NCBI RefSeq assembly: GCF_022179725.1
Contig: NZ_BPRC01000033.1
Span: 1 to 47,951 of the forward strand
Reading direction: 5' to 3'
DNA: 47,951 nucleotides
DNA from: Methylorubrum aminovorans
Lineage (GTDB): Bacteria; Pseudomonadota; Alphaproteobacteria; Rhizobiales; Beijerinckiaceae
In this document: positions 40,603 to 47,951 of the stretch, one piece after another
Layout: each line of letters opens with the position of its first letter
Position numbering within the stretch: the stretch's first letter is position 1
Notes under the pieces: model-generated
The model's database searches: none
The model's input: only the letters and a program-made list of their open reading frames with translations
What the model was told of the DNA's origin: nothing
Translations under genes and position numbers: made by a program

Positions 40603-40746
40603 GGTTCCTCCGTTCGGGATTCGCGACGGACAACGCGGGGCGAGCCCCTGCGTTGCCGATCGCCCATGACTCGCCTGCCACCCACGGTTCACGCCGCGTC
40701 GTCTTCCCGTTAAGCCTGTATCGGAGCGAAGGGGGGAAGAAACCGG

Positions 40747-42120
40747 ATGCAGGATCGCAAGCCCGAGCGGCGTGTCCTCGCGATCACCGCCGTCCTGACG
40801 GGCCTCGGGATGGCGGCGCTGCCGACCACGGGAATGGCGATGCTGATGCCGTGGGTGATGCAGCAGGGGGCCTACCCGGTCGCCACGGCCGGTGTGATCC
40901 AGACGGCGCATGCCTACGGCCTGATCCTGGCCGCGCTGCCGATGGCGGCGCTCGCCGCGCGGCTGGGACCGCGCCGCGGCTTCCTCGTCGCGCTCCTCGC
41001 GCTGGCCGTCCTCGTCCCCGCCGCTTCCCTGCCGCTCGACCTCGTGCCGCTGCTGGCCTTGCGCCTTGCGCAAGGGGCGGGCTCCGCGCTGCTCCTCTGC
41101 GCGGGCTGGAGCCTGCTGCGCCGCCTCTTCGGCGAGGCGCGCCTTGGGCTTGGCCTCGGCTGCGCGGAACTCGCCGCCCTTCCGGCGCTGCTGCTGGTCC
41201 AGATGGGGGCCGGGTTCGCGCTTTCCTTCCTGGGCAGCCTCGGGATCCTCGTCCCCACCCTGCTCCTGGCTCTGCCGAGCCTGATCCTCGGTCTGATCGC
41301 CCTACCGGAGGACGACGCATCGCGGCCGCGCTTCGATGGGCTCGGCGCCGTCCTGTCGGTGCTTTCTCTCGGGCTGCTCCTGGCCGCCGTGCCGCTCGCG
41401 GTGATCCGGCCGGTCGTGGCGCTGCTCGTGCTCAATCTCGGCCTGATGCTCTCGGCGCTCTGGATCTGGCAGCAATGGCGGCGGCCGGCGCCGCTGCTGC
41501 CGCTCGATCTTCTCGCGCGCCCGCAGGCCGGATGGCTGCTCGCCGCGGCGTTCGTGGGCAACATCGCGCTCACCGCGGCGGATACGGGCCTGCTCTCCCG
41601 CCTCAACGGCTTCGCCGGCCTGTCTCAGGACGGCATCGGCTTCATGTTCCTGGGTCTCGCCGCCCTCACCGCCGGGGCGGGCTTCCTCGCCGGCCGGTCC
41701 GGCGCGCTGTCGCTGGCCCGGATCGGAATGGGGCTGACAGCGGTCGGTCTCGCCGCCCTCGCCGTAGCCTCCCCGGGCGGCGAGGCGCAGGCATGGCCGA
41801 TCCTGGCCGCCGGCCTCCTCGCCTTCGGCCTCGGCCGCGGGTTGTTCAGCGTCGCCAACGCGCTGGCCCTGCTGCGGGCCGCGCCGCCGGAGCGCAACGC
41901 CGCGGCGACCGGGCTGTTCGTCCTCGCGGGCGGGCTCGGGACGCTCCTCGGCCCGCTTTATCTGACGCAGCTCCCGGCCCTGTTGCTTCCGGCCCGCGCG
42001 ATGTCCACCGAGCTCTGGCTCGGACTCGCGGCGGGGGCGGCAGGGATCGCGGCCCTGCTCAGCCGGTCGGGCGCGAAGACCGCGCCGCATGGCGGGCACC
42101 TCGCGCGCGAACCCATCTGA
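40747..42120 (+). CDS. MFS transporter (drug-resistance-like)
   Basis: A 457-residue major facilitator protein with at least twelve, perhaps fourteen, predicted helices. The first helix region is AITAVLTGLGMAALPTTGMA; the loop between helices 2 and 3 contains AALAARLGPRRGFLVAL, close to the MFS motif A. The sequence LRLAQGAGSALLLCAGWSLL matches the DHA (drug:proton antiporter) type at helix 4. The substrate is not predictable. The ATG at 40747 is preceded by GGGGGAAG. It is followed by a pair of inverted repeat units that probably end the transcript. Confidence 0.88.
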   Translation: MQDRKPERRVLAITAVLTGLGMAALPTTGMAMLMPWVMQQGAYPVATAGVIQTAHAYGLILAALPMAALAARLGPRRGFLVALLALAVLVPAASLPLDLVPLLALRLAQGAGSALLLCAGWSLLRRLFGEARLGLGLGCAELAALPALLLVQMGAGFALSFLGSLGILVPTLLLALPSLILGLIALPEDDASRPRFDGLGAVLSVLSLGLLLAAVPLAVIRPVVALLVLNLGLMLSALWIWQQWRRPAPLLPLDLLARPQAGWLLAAAFVGNIALTAADTGLLSRLNGFAGLSQDGIGFMFLGLAALTAGAGFLAGRSGALSLARIGMGLTAVGLAALAVASPGGEAQAWPILAAGLLAFGLGRGLFSVANALALLRAAPPERNAAATGLFVLAGGLGTLLGPLYLTQLPALLLPARAMSTELWLGLAAGAAGIAALLSRSGAKTAPHGGHLAREPI

Positions 42121-42160
42121 GAGACGCTTTCCCACGCCGTTTCCGGCACTCTGGACGCCC

Positions 42161-42295
42161 CCTCATGCTGAGGTGCTCGCGACAGGCGAGCCTCGCAGCA
42201 CGCCGCGACGCCTCTCCCCGGCAGCCCGATGCCGTGGGATCGACCGTTCCGGGGTGCTTCGAGGCCGAGCGTTCGCTCGGCACCTGGGCATGAGG
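42161..42295. repeat. Two inverted copies of a 45-bp palindromic repeat unit
   Basis: The left unit (42161-42205) reads cctcatgctgaggtgc, then a small hairpin, then gcctcgcagcacgcc. The right unit (42251-42295) is its reverse complement with a few differences, ending cacctgggcatgagg. Together they make a long, imperfect 135-base palindrome between the MFS and ABC-F genes, in a 244-base gap with no gene. Such paired units are common as dispersed elements in alphaproteobacteria. Confidence 0.8.
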
Positions 42296-42364
42296 AATGG
42301 TCGCCTGGCCTGGAAGCCTTGTCCGCTCACGCTCCGAGCGGCTGACACGGGTGTGGCGCGGACG

Positions 42365-44227
42365 TCAGGCCGCCTCGATCTCGCCGCTCACTTCCAGCCA
42401 CTCCTCCTCGGCCCTGGCTAAAGCCTCGGCCGCCTCGGCGCGCATGCGGGCCAGGTCCCCGGCCTTGGCCGCGTCCTTGAGGAAGGCGGTGCCATCGGCG
42501 AGCGCCGCGTCGATCTTCTCGATCGCGCCCGAGAGCTTGGCCATGCGCGCCTCGATCGCCTCGAGGCGCTTCTTGAGGGGCGCGAGCGCCGCGCGGCGCT
42601 CCACCGCCGAGCGGCGCGCCTCGGCCTTCTGGCCGCCGGTGCCCTCACCCGACGTGTCCGCCCGCTCCGGGCCGGCCAGCACGAGGCGGCGGTAATCGTC
42701 CATGTCGCCGTCGAAGGTCTTCACCGAGCCGTTGCCGACGATCCAGAGCCGGTCGGCGCAGGCCTCGATCAGGAAGCGGTCGTGGGAGACGAGGATCACC
42801 GCCCCCTCGTAGTCGTTGATCGCCTCGACCAGGGCCTGCCGGCTCTCGATGTCGAGGTGGTTGGTCGGCTCGTCGAGAATCAGCAGGTGCGGCCCGTCGA
42901 AGGCGGCGAGCCCCATCAGCAACCGCGCCTTCTCGCCGCCCGAGAGCTGCGAGACCGGCGTGTCCGCCTTTGACGCGGGGAAGCCGAGGCGGGCGGCGGC
43001 CGAGCGCACCTTCGCCTCCGGCGCATCGGGCATCCGATCGCGCACATGCGCCACCGCGCTCTCGGACGGCCGCAGCTCGTCGAGCTGGTGCTGGGCGAAA
43101 TAGGCGACCTCCATCTTGGAGGAGCGCTTCAGCTCGCCGGCGAGCGGGGGAAGCCGGCCACCGATCAGCTTGCAGAAGGTCGACTTGCCGTTGCCGTTGG
43201 CGCCGAGCAGCGCCACCCGGTCGTCGGGGGCGAGACTGAGATTGAGCCCCGAGAGCACGACCCGCTCGCCGTAGCCGGCGCTCACCCGCTCCATGGCGAC
43301 GATCGGCGGCGAGAGCGGCTTGTCCGGGCTGGGGAGGTGGATCACCGGCGCCTCGTCCTCGAGGAGGGCCGCGATCGGCTCCATCTTGGCGAGCCGCTTC
43401 ATCCGCGATTGGGCTTGGCGCGCCTTGGTCGCCTTGGCCTTGAAGCGGTCGATGAAGCTCTGGAGATGGGCCCGCTCGGCGTCCTGCTTGGCTTTCGCCT
43501 TGGCCTGCAGCACCCGCTTCTCGGAGAGCTGGCGCGAGAAGCTGGTGAAGCCACCGCGGTAGATCGTCAGCTTGCCGCGGTCGAGATGGAGAATGTGATC
43601 GACCGACGTGTCGAGCAGTTCCCGGTCGTGGCTGATGATGATCGCCGTGCGCGGGTATTTTTCGAGGTAGTCGTAGAGCCAGAGCGTGCCCTCGATGTCG
43701 AGGTAGTTGGTGGGCTCGTCCAGCAGCAGCAGGTCCGGCTCGGAGAACAGGATCGCCGCGAGCGCCACCCGCATGCGCCATCCGCCGGAGAAATCCGAGC
43801 AGGGCCGCGCCTGCGCCGCCGCGTCGAAGCCGAGACCGTGCAGGATCGCCGCCGCGCGGGCCGGCGCCGAATGCGCGCCGATATCGACGAGCCGCGTCTC
43901 GATCTCGGCCCGGCGCAGGCCGTCGGCGTCTTCCGCCTCCCGCATCAGCCGGGCGCGTTCGAGGTCGGCGGCGAGCACCACCTCGTGCAGGGTCTCGGGG
44001 CCGGCCGGCGCCTCCTGCGCCACCGCGCCGATGCGCATGCCCTTCGGGATCGAGACCGCGCCGGCATCGGTCGGCAAGTCGCCGAGGATCGCCCGGAACA
44101 GGGTGGTCTTGCCCGCCCCGTTGCGGCCGACCAGCCCGACGCGGGCGCGGTCGGGGATCGCGAAGGTCGCCGAATCGAGGATGACCCGCTCGCCGATGCG
44201 GTAGGTGAGATCGTTGACGCGCAGCAT
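42365..44227 (-). CDS. ABC-F family ATPase (YheS/Uup type)
   Basis: A 620-residue protein with two ABC ATPase domains and no membrane domain, as in translation-associated ABC-F proteins. Domain 1 has Walker A VGRNGAGKTTLFRAI, signature DFSGGWRMRVALA and Walker B LLLLDEPTNYLD; domain 2 has GANGNGKSTFCKL, QLSGGEKARLLMG and LLILDEPTNHLD. A linker of charged residues (the P-site tRNA-interaction motif region) lies between. The C-terminal 80 residues form a probable coiled coil (LKKRLEAIEARMAKLSGAIE). The family acts at ribosomes. The gene diverges from the acyl-CoA dehydrogenase gene, and two 17-bp tandem repeats lie in its leader. Confidence 0.93.
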   Translation of the reverse strand: MLRVNDLTYRIGERVILDSATFAIPDRARVGLVGRNGAGKTTLFRAILGDLPTDAGAVSIPKGMRIGAVAQEAPAGPETLHEVVLAADLERARLMREAEDADGLRRAEIETRLVDIGAHSAPARAAAILHGLGFDAAAQARPCSDFSGGWRMRVALAAILFSEPDLLLLDEPTNYLDIEGTLWLYDYLEKYPRTAIIISHDRELLDTSVDHILHLDRGKLTIYRGGFTSFSRQLSEKRVLQAKAKAKQDAERAHLQSFIDRFKAKATKARQAQSRMKRLAKMEPIAALLEDEAPVIHLPSPDKPLSPPIVAMERVSAGYGERVVLSGLNLSLAPDDRVALLGANGNGKSTFCKLIGGRLPPLAGELKRSSKMEVAYFAQHQLDELRPSESAVAHVRDRMPDAPEAKVRSAAARLGFPASKADTPVSQLSGGEKARLLMGLAAFDGPHLLILDEPTNHLDIESRQALVEAINDYEGAVILVSHDRFLIEACADRLWIVGNGSVKTFDGDMDDYRRLVLAGPERADTSGEGTGGQKAEARRSAVERRAALAPLKKRLEAIEARMAKLSGAIEKIDAALADGTAFLKDAAKAGDLARMRAEAAEALARAEEEWLEVSGEIEAA

Positions 44228-44255
44228 GGGCGGCGTTCTGGGGGCGGGCGGGCCT

Positions 44256-44289
44256 CAGCGCAAGAGCGTCCGCAGCGCAAGAGCGTCCG
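44256..44289. repeat. Perfect 17-bp direct repeat, two copies
   Basis: The unit cagcgcaagagcgtccg occurs twice without interruption. It begins 28 bases upstream of the ABC-F start, in the likely leader of that gene. Confidence 0.85.
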
Positions 44290-44503
44290 CCGCCCACGGC
44301 TCATTCCGGCGAAGGGGCCGCCGGCTCGGCGAGAGCAGGCGCGTCGCGCGGTGGAGGCTCGGCCATTCGCCGATGGCCCCGCCATCCTCATCGAGGCCGT
44401 CCGGTCGGAGGCGGATCAGCCCCCTCCGCAGAGCCCCGCGCGAACGTTTTGCCAGCTTGAGCGTTCGGCTCGCACGAACGACAACAAAAGACGCGGAGGA
44501 ACC

Positions 44504-45745
44504 ATGGCCAAGGCCGATTCTGAGAAGCCGGACTTCAAGGCGCCGCGTCCGCCGGAGCTGCTCTCGCCCTGGCGCACGGAGAGGCGCGCCGCCCTTCAGG
44601 CGGAAGCCCGGGCGTTTGCCCGCGACGTGATCCTTCCCATCGCCGACGAGCTCGACCCGCAAAAAGGTGAGATGCCCCGCTCGCTGATCGACCAGATGGC
44701 GGAGAAGGGCTGGTTCGGCATCACCATTCCCGCCGAGTACGGCGGGATGGGCCTCGGCGTGTTCGAGTACTGCCTCGTCTCCGAGGAGCTCGCCCGCGCC
44801 TGGCTCTCGACCGGCTCGATCCTGGCCCGCGGCCAGGGGCTCGGCACGCAGACCCTCGACGAGGAGCGCCGCCGGGCCCTGCTCGCCAAATCCGCCAAGG
44901 GCCAGTGGATCGGCTCGATCGCGCTGTCCGAACCCACGGCCGGCTCGGATCTCGCCGGGGTGCAGACCCGCGCCGTGCGCGAGGGTGACGAATGGGTGCT
45001 GACCGGCACCAAGCGCTGGGCCGGCTTCGCGCAAGGGGCCGACTTCATCGAGGTGCTGGCCCGGGTGCGCGATCCCGAACCCGGCGAGCCGCGCTCGGCC
45101 GGGCTCGAACCCTTCCTCGTCGTCAAGGAGCCCGGCACCTTCCCGCCGGGGGTGACGGGCACGGTCATCGACAAGATCGGCTACCACGGCTTCCTCACCT
45201 TCGAGCTGAGCCTCGACGGCGTGCGGGTGCCCGAGCGCGACCGGCTCACCGGCCTCTATGGCGACGAGGGGGCGGACGCCGATTCCGGCGGCTTCGCCTC
45301 GGTGCAACGCGGCCTCAACATCGCCCGCGTCCACACCGCGGCGCGTGCGGTTGGCGTGGCGCGGGCCGCGGTGGAGGATTGCACCGCCTACCTTCAGGAG
45401 CGCGAGCAGTTCGGCCAGCCGATCGGCCAGTTCCAGGCCCTGCGCTTCGCGCTCGCCGACATGGCGGCGGAGGTGGGCCAGGCCCGCGCCTACTGGCAAC
45501 AGGTCGCCCACCTCCTCGACGAAGGCCTACCCGCCGAGAGCGAGTCGGCGGCGGTGAAGCTGCTCGCCACCGAGATGGCGGTGCGGGTGACGAACCAAGC
45601 GATGCAGCTCCACGGCGGCAACGGCTACACCACCGAGCGGCGGATCGAGCGCTACTGGCGCGATGCCCGCCTCACCACGATTTTCGAGGGCACCAGCGAG
45701 ATCCAGCGCCGCATCATCAGCGACCGGATGCTGCCGCGGGGATGA
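44504..45745 (+). CDS. Acyl-CoA dehydrogenase
   Basis: A 413-residue flavoenzyme that introduces an alpha-beta double bond into acyl-CoA and passes electrons to electron-transfer flavoprotein. Family elements are WFGITIPAEYGGMGLGVFEY, IGSIALSEPTAGSDLAGVQT, TGTKRWAGFAQGADFIEVLA and REQFGQPIGQFQALRFALAD; the catalytic glutamate lies in TTIFEGTSEIQRRIISD. The acyl chain preferred cannot be read from the sequence. The ATG at 44504 has GGAGGAACC upstream. Divergent from the ABC-F gene; mutL follows on the same strand after 70 bases. Confidence 0.93.
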   Translation: MAKADSEKPDFKAPRPPELLSPWRTERRAALQAEARAFARDVILPIADELDPQKGEMPRSLIDQMAEKGWFGITIPAEYGGMGLGVFEYCLVSEELARAWLSTGSILARGQGLGTQTLDEERRRALLAKSAKGQWIGSIALSEPTAGSDLAGVQTRAVREGDEWVLTGTKRWAGFAQGADFIEVLARVRDPEPGEPRSAGLEPFLVVKEPGTFPPGVTGTVIDKIGYHGFLTFELSLDGVRVPERDRLTGLYGDEGADADSGGFASVQRGLNIARVHTAARAVGVARAAVEDCTAYLQEREQFGQPIGQFQALRFALADMAAEVGQARAYWQQVAHLLDEGLPAESESAAVKLLATEMAVRVTNQAMQLHGGNGYTTERRIERYWRDARLTTIFEGTSEIQRRIISDRMLPRG

Positions 45746-45815
45746 GGTCAGAGGTGAGGATACCGGCGACCGCTCGCTATCGGGCGGTTGTTGGACCTCC
45801 TATATTTCGCCCGTC

Positions 45816-47804
45816 ATGTCCGCCGCCCCCGATTTCCGCGATCCGCCGCGCGCCGCGGTCCGCCGCCTCGACCCGATCCTGGTCGATCGCATCGCCGCAG
45901 GCGAGGTGGTCGAGCGGCCGGCCTCGGCGGTCAAGGAACTCGTCGAGAACGCGATCGATGCCGGGGCTCGCAGCATCGAGGTGGCGATCGAGGGCGGCGG
46001 GCGCCGCCTGATCCGCGTCGTCGACGACGGGATCGGCATGGGGGCCGACGACCTCGCGCTCGCGGTCGAGCGCCACGCCACCTCGAAGCTGCCCGACGGC
46101 GACCTCACCCGGATCGGCTCGCTCGGCTTTCGCGGCGAGGCTCTGCCCTCGATCGGGGCGGTCTCGCGGCTCACCCTCACCTCGCGCACGGCCGACGGGG
46201 AGGGGGTGAGCCTGACGATCGATTCCGGGGTCAAGGGCCCGGTGCGCCCGGCGCCGGCGACGCGCGGCACCCGGATCGAGGTCACCGAACTCTTCGCCGC
46301 AACCCCGGCCCGGCTGAAATTCCTCAAATCCGACCGGGCCGAGACCGCCGCCGTCGCCGAGATCCTGCGCCGGCTCGCGGTGGCGCAGCCGCAGATCCGC
46401 TTCACGCTCCGCACCGAGAGCGGGAGCCCGACGGTGTTCCCCGCCGAGAGCGAGCCGGGCCCGGCCGCGCTGCTGCGTCGGCTCGGCGCGGTGCTGGGGC
46501 CGGACTTTCCCGGCAATTCCGTGCCCGTCGACATGGCCCGCGAGGGTTTCGCGCTCCAAGGTCATGTCGGCCTGCCGACCTTCCACCGCGGGGCGGCCAA
46601 CCACATCCACTTCGTCGTCAACGGGCGCCCGGTGCGCGACCGGCTGCTGCTCGGCGCCGTGCGCGGGGCCTATGCCGACACGATGAGTTCCGACCGCCAT
46701 CCGGTGCTCGCGCTCGCGCTCACCTGCGATCCCGCCCTCGTCGACGTGAACGTGCATCCGGCCAAGACCGAGCTGCGCTTCCGCGAGCCGGGGCTGGTGC
46801 GGGCGCTGATCGTCAGCGCGATCCATGAGGCCCTGCGCCGGGCCGGCGCCCGCTCGTCCAGTACCGGCACCCAGGCGGCCCTCGACGCGCTGCGGGCCGG
46901 CGGCAGTATGGGCGGCGCTCTGCCGATGGCGGCGGGCGCGGGCCGGTTCGCCGTGCATTCGGGCGCCTCCGTCCCAAGCGTTCTGAATCCCCGCCCGGCG
47001 AGCCGTCTGTTCTCCGGCCCCTCGGTGGCCGCGCCCGCGGGCTACCACACGCCCCCGCGCCCGACCTTCGAGCCGGGACGGACGGGCTTTGCCGAGACGC
47101 CGCAGGCGCTGTTCGCCGCCGACCTCGCTCCGCCGGGCGCCGACCTGCGGCCCGAGCCGGAGGCGGCCCCGGAGGTCGAGGCCCATCCCGACACGCATCC
47201 GCTCGGCGCGGCCCGCGCGCAGATCCACGAGACCTACATCCTCGCCCAAACCCGCGACGGCATCGTGCTGGTCGATCAGCACGCCGCCCATGAGCGGCTC
47301 GTCTACGAGCGGCTGAAGCGCGAGCGGGCCGGCGGCGGCGTGCTCGCCCAGGGGCTGCTGATCCCCGACGTCGTCGAGATGGCGCCCGAGGAGGCCGACC
47401 GCCTCGTCGAGGCGGCGCCCGATCTGGAGCGGCTGGGTCTCACCCTGGAGGCGTTCGGCCCCGGCGCGGTGCTGGTGCGCTCCGTGCCCTCGGCGCTGGC
47501 GGGCGGCTCGGTGAAGGGGCTCGTGCTCGACGTGCTCGACGCGCTCGAAGCCAGCGGCGTCGAGGAGGGTGGCCCGGCCGGCGCGGGCGATCCCGACCCC
47601 GTGAGCCGGCGCCTCGACGCGATTCTGTCGCGGATGAGCTGCCACGGCTCGATCCGCGCCGGCCGCCGCCTCAAGCCTGAGGAAATGAACGCGCTCCTGC
47701 GCGAGATGGAAGCGACGCCGCTCTCCGGCTCGTGCAACCACGGCCGCCCGACCTTCGTCACACTCGGACTTGCCGATATCGAGCGGCTGTTCGGACGGCG
47801 CTGA
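45816..47804 (+). CDS. mutL: DNA mismatch repair protein MutL with endonuclease motif
   Basis: A 662-residue GHKL ATPase that couples MutS to downstream mismatch repair. The N-terminal domain has ELVENAIDAGA, VVDDGIGMGADDL and GSLGFRGEALPSIGAV. A disordered, Pro/Ala-rich linker covers roughly residues 350-470. The C-terminal dimerisation domain contains DQHAAHERLVYE, which fits the DQHA-x2-E-x4-E endonuclease motif (Asp487, Glu493, Glu498), with the accompanying SCHGSIRAGRRL, CNHGRPT and the terminal FGRR. This implies that it nicks DNA itself, as in organisms without MutH. Start ATG at 45816 (MSAAPDFRDPPRAAVRR). Confidence 0.96.
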   Translation: MSAAPDFRDPPRAAVRRLDPILVDRIAAGEVVERPASAVKELVENAIDAGARSIEVAIEGGGRRLIRVVDDGIGMGADDLALAVERHATSKLPDGDLTRIGSLGFRGEALPSIGAVSRLTLTSRTADGEGVSLTIDSGVKGPVRPAPATRGTRIEVTELFAATPARLKFLKSDRAETAAVAEILRRLAVAQPQIRFTLRTESGSPTVFPAESEPGPAALLRRLGAVLGPDFPGNSVPVDMAREGFALQGHVGLPTFHRGAANHIHFVVNGRPVRDRLLLGAVRGAYADTMSSDRHPVLALALTCDPALVDVNVHPAKTELRFREPGLVRALIVSAIHEALRRAGARSSSTGTQAALDALRAGGSMGGALPMAAGAGRFAVHSGASVPSVLNPRPASRLFSGPSVAAPAGYHTPPRPTFEPGRTGFAETPQALFAADLAPPGADLRPEPEAAPEVEAHPDTHPLGAARAQIHETYILAQTRDGIVLVDQHAAHERLVYERLKRERAGGGVLAQGLLIPDVVEMAPEEADRLVEAAPDLERLGLTLEAFGPGAVLVRSVPSALAGGSVKGLVLDVLDALEASGVEEGGPAGAGDPDPVSRRLDAILSRMSCHGSIRAGRRLKPEEMNALLREMEATPLSGSCNHGRPTFVTLGLADIERLFGRR

Positions 47805-47951
47805 TGACAGCCCCGGTGAGGCCGCCGTTAGACGGCTGGCACTAGGTCGCGTGGACAGTTACCGGAGCCATAGGACGATGGCGGCGAGCGTGACGACGGC
47901 GGCGTAGTTGCGGGCGGTCTTCTCGTAGCGAGTGGCGACGCGGCGGAACTG
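47805..47951. mobile_element. Right-edge IS5-family insertion sequence (partial)
   Basis: The transposase tail at 47859-47951 indicates an insertion sequence extending out of the window. A small hairpin (cgccgt, tag, acggct at about 47823-47837) and the stretch ggctggcactaggtcgcgtg lie just before the transposase stop and could include the terminal inverted repeat. The exact left end and the target duplication cannot be set without the other end. Confidence 0.55.
47859..47951 (-). pseudogene. IS5-type transposase, C-terminal end (cut by window edge)
   Basis: The last 30 residues read QFRRVATRYEKTARNYAAVV then TLAAIVLWLR and stop at TAA. This is the typical C-terminal end of IS5-family DDE transposases. 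The gene continues beyond the right edge, so whether it is intact cannot be judged; it is listed as a partial element, not a proven pseudogene. It follows mutL on the opposite strand; the IS end should lie between 47810 and 47858. Confidence 0.75.

Noticed and set aside
1..47951. CRISPR arrays, rRNA and tRNA genes
   Set aside because: No regularly spaced repeats or RNA gene signatures were recognised by eye; a computed tRNA search could still find one.

Overview
This is a high-GC, gene-dense chromosomal window. It most resembles an alphaproteobacterium of the Hyphomicrobiales, probably Methylobacterium/Methylorubrum. That call is an inference from gene content (a TrcR/DUF1013 regulator, a TIGR02301-type protein, an RT0821/Lpp0805-type surface lipoprotein, MutL with an endonuclease motif) and from codon and GC style. 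No rRNA, tRNA or CRISPR array was recognised. Almost everything looks like core chromosome; the only clear mobile-element gene is the 3' end of an IS5-type transposase at the right edge.

Layout. 1-4050 (minus): two sets, xseB-dxs (dxs runs off the left edge) and a tightly coupled set of ygfZ, a 3-methyladenine DNA glycosylase (tag), an HD hydrolase and a small dual-specificity-type phosphatase. 4151-5506 (plus): a dihydroorotase-family amidohydrolase, followed by palindromic repeats. 5793-9191 (minus): SDR oxidoreductase, beta-propeller-like secreted protein, NUDIX hydrolase, TIGR02301-type secreted protein and a small unknown protein. 9460-13374: single-domain response regulator, pdxH, surface lipoprotein, DnaJ-type co-chaperone and fabI. 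13378-16307 (minus): MOSC protein, RecF-like ATPase and PPK2 polyphosphate kinase. 16467-23357: histidine phosphatase, tiny membrane protein, XerC, glyoxalase I, two envelope proteins of unknown function, HrpB helicase and a His-rich secreted protein. 23606-28644 (plus): mutS and a DsbD/ScsB-type disulfide reductase. 28761-30429: wrbA and a divergent LysR regulator with candidate operators between them. 30613-32037: trcR and an unknown protein. 32135-38201 (minus, except one small plus gene): MFS transporter, an Opp-type ABC importer lacking ATPase genes, and a GlcG/HbpS-like protein. 38281-42120: OsmC, RibD/DHFR-like reductase, alpha/beta hydrolase, second MFS transporter. 42365-47804: ABC-F ATPase, acyl-CoA dehydrogenase and mutL. 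The IS5-type end follows.

Functional themes. Genome maintenance is strongly represented (mutS, mutL, tag, xseB, xerC, hrpB, a RecF-like ATPase), but the genes are dispersed. Redox and envelope quality control (wrbA, OsmC, DsbD-like, SDR, YgfZ, glyoxalase) is the second theme. Several gene sets overlap by four bases (ATGA or GTGA), which indicates translational coupling. The intergenic gaps carry at least three families of short palindromic repeats, and one copy falls inside a predicted reading frame.

I did not find a convincing new multi-gene system. The best leads are the repeat families, a tandem 12-bp expansion in tag, multi-arm operators upstream of wrbA/lysR and of the GlcG-like gene, and several genes with altered catalytic motifs or unknown function.
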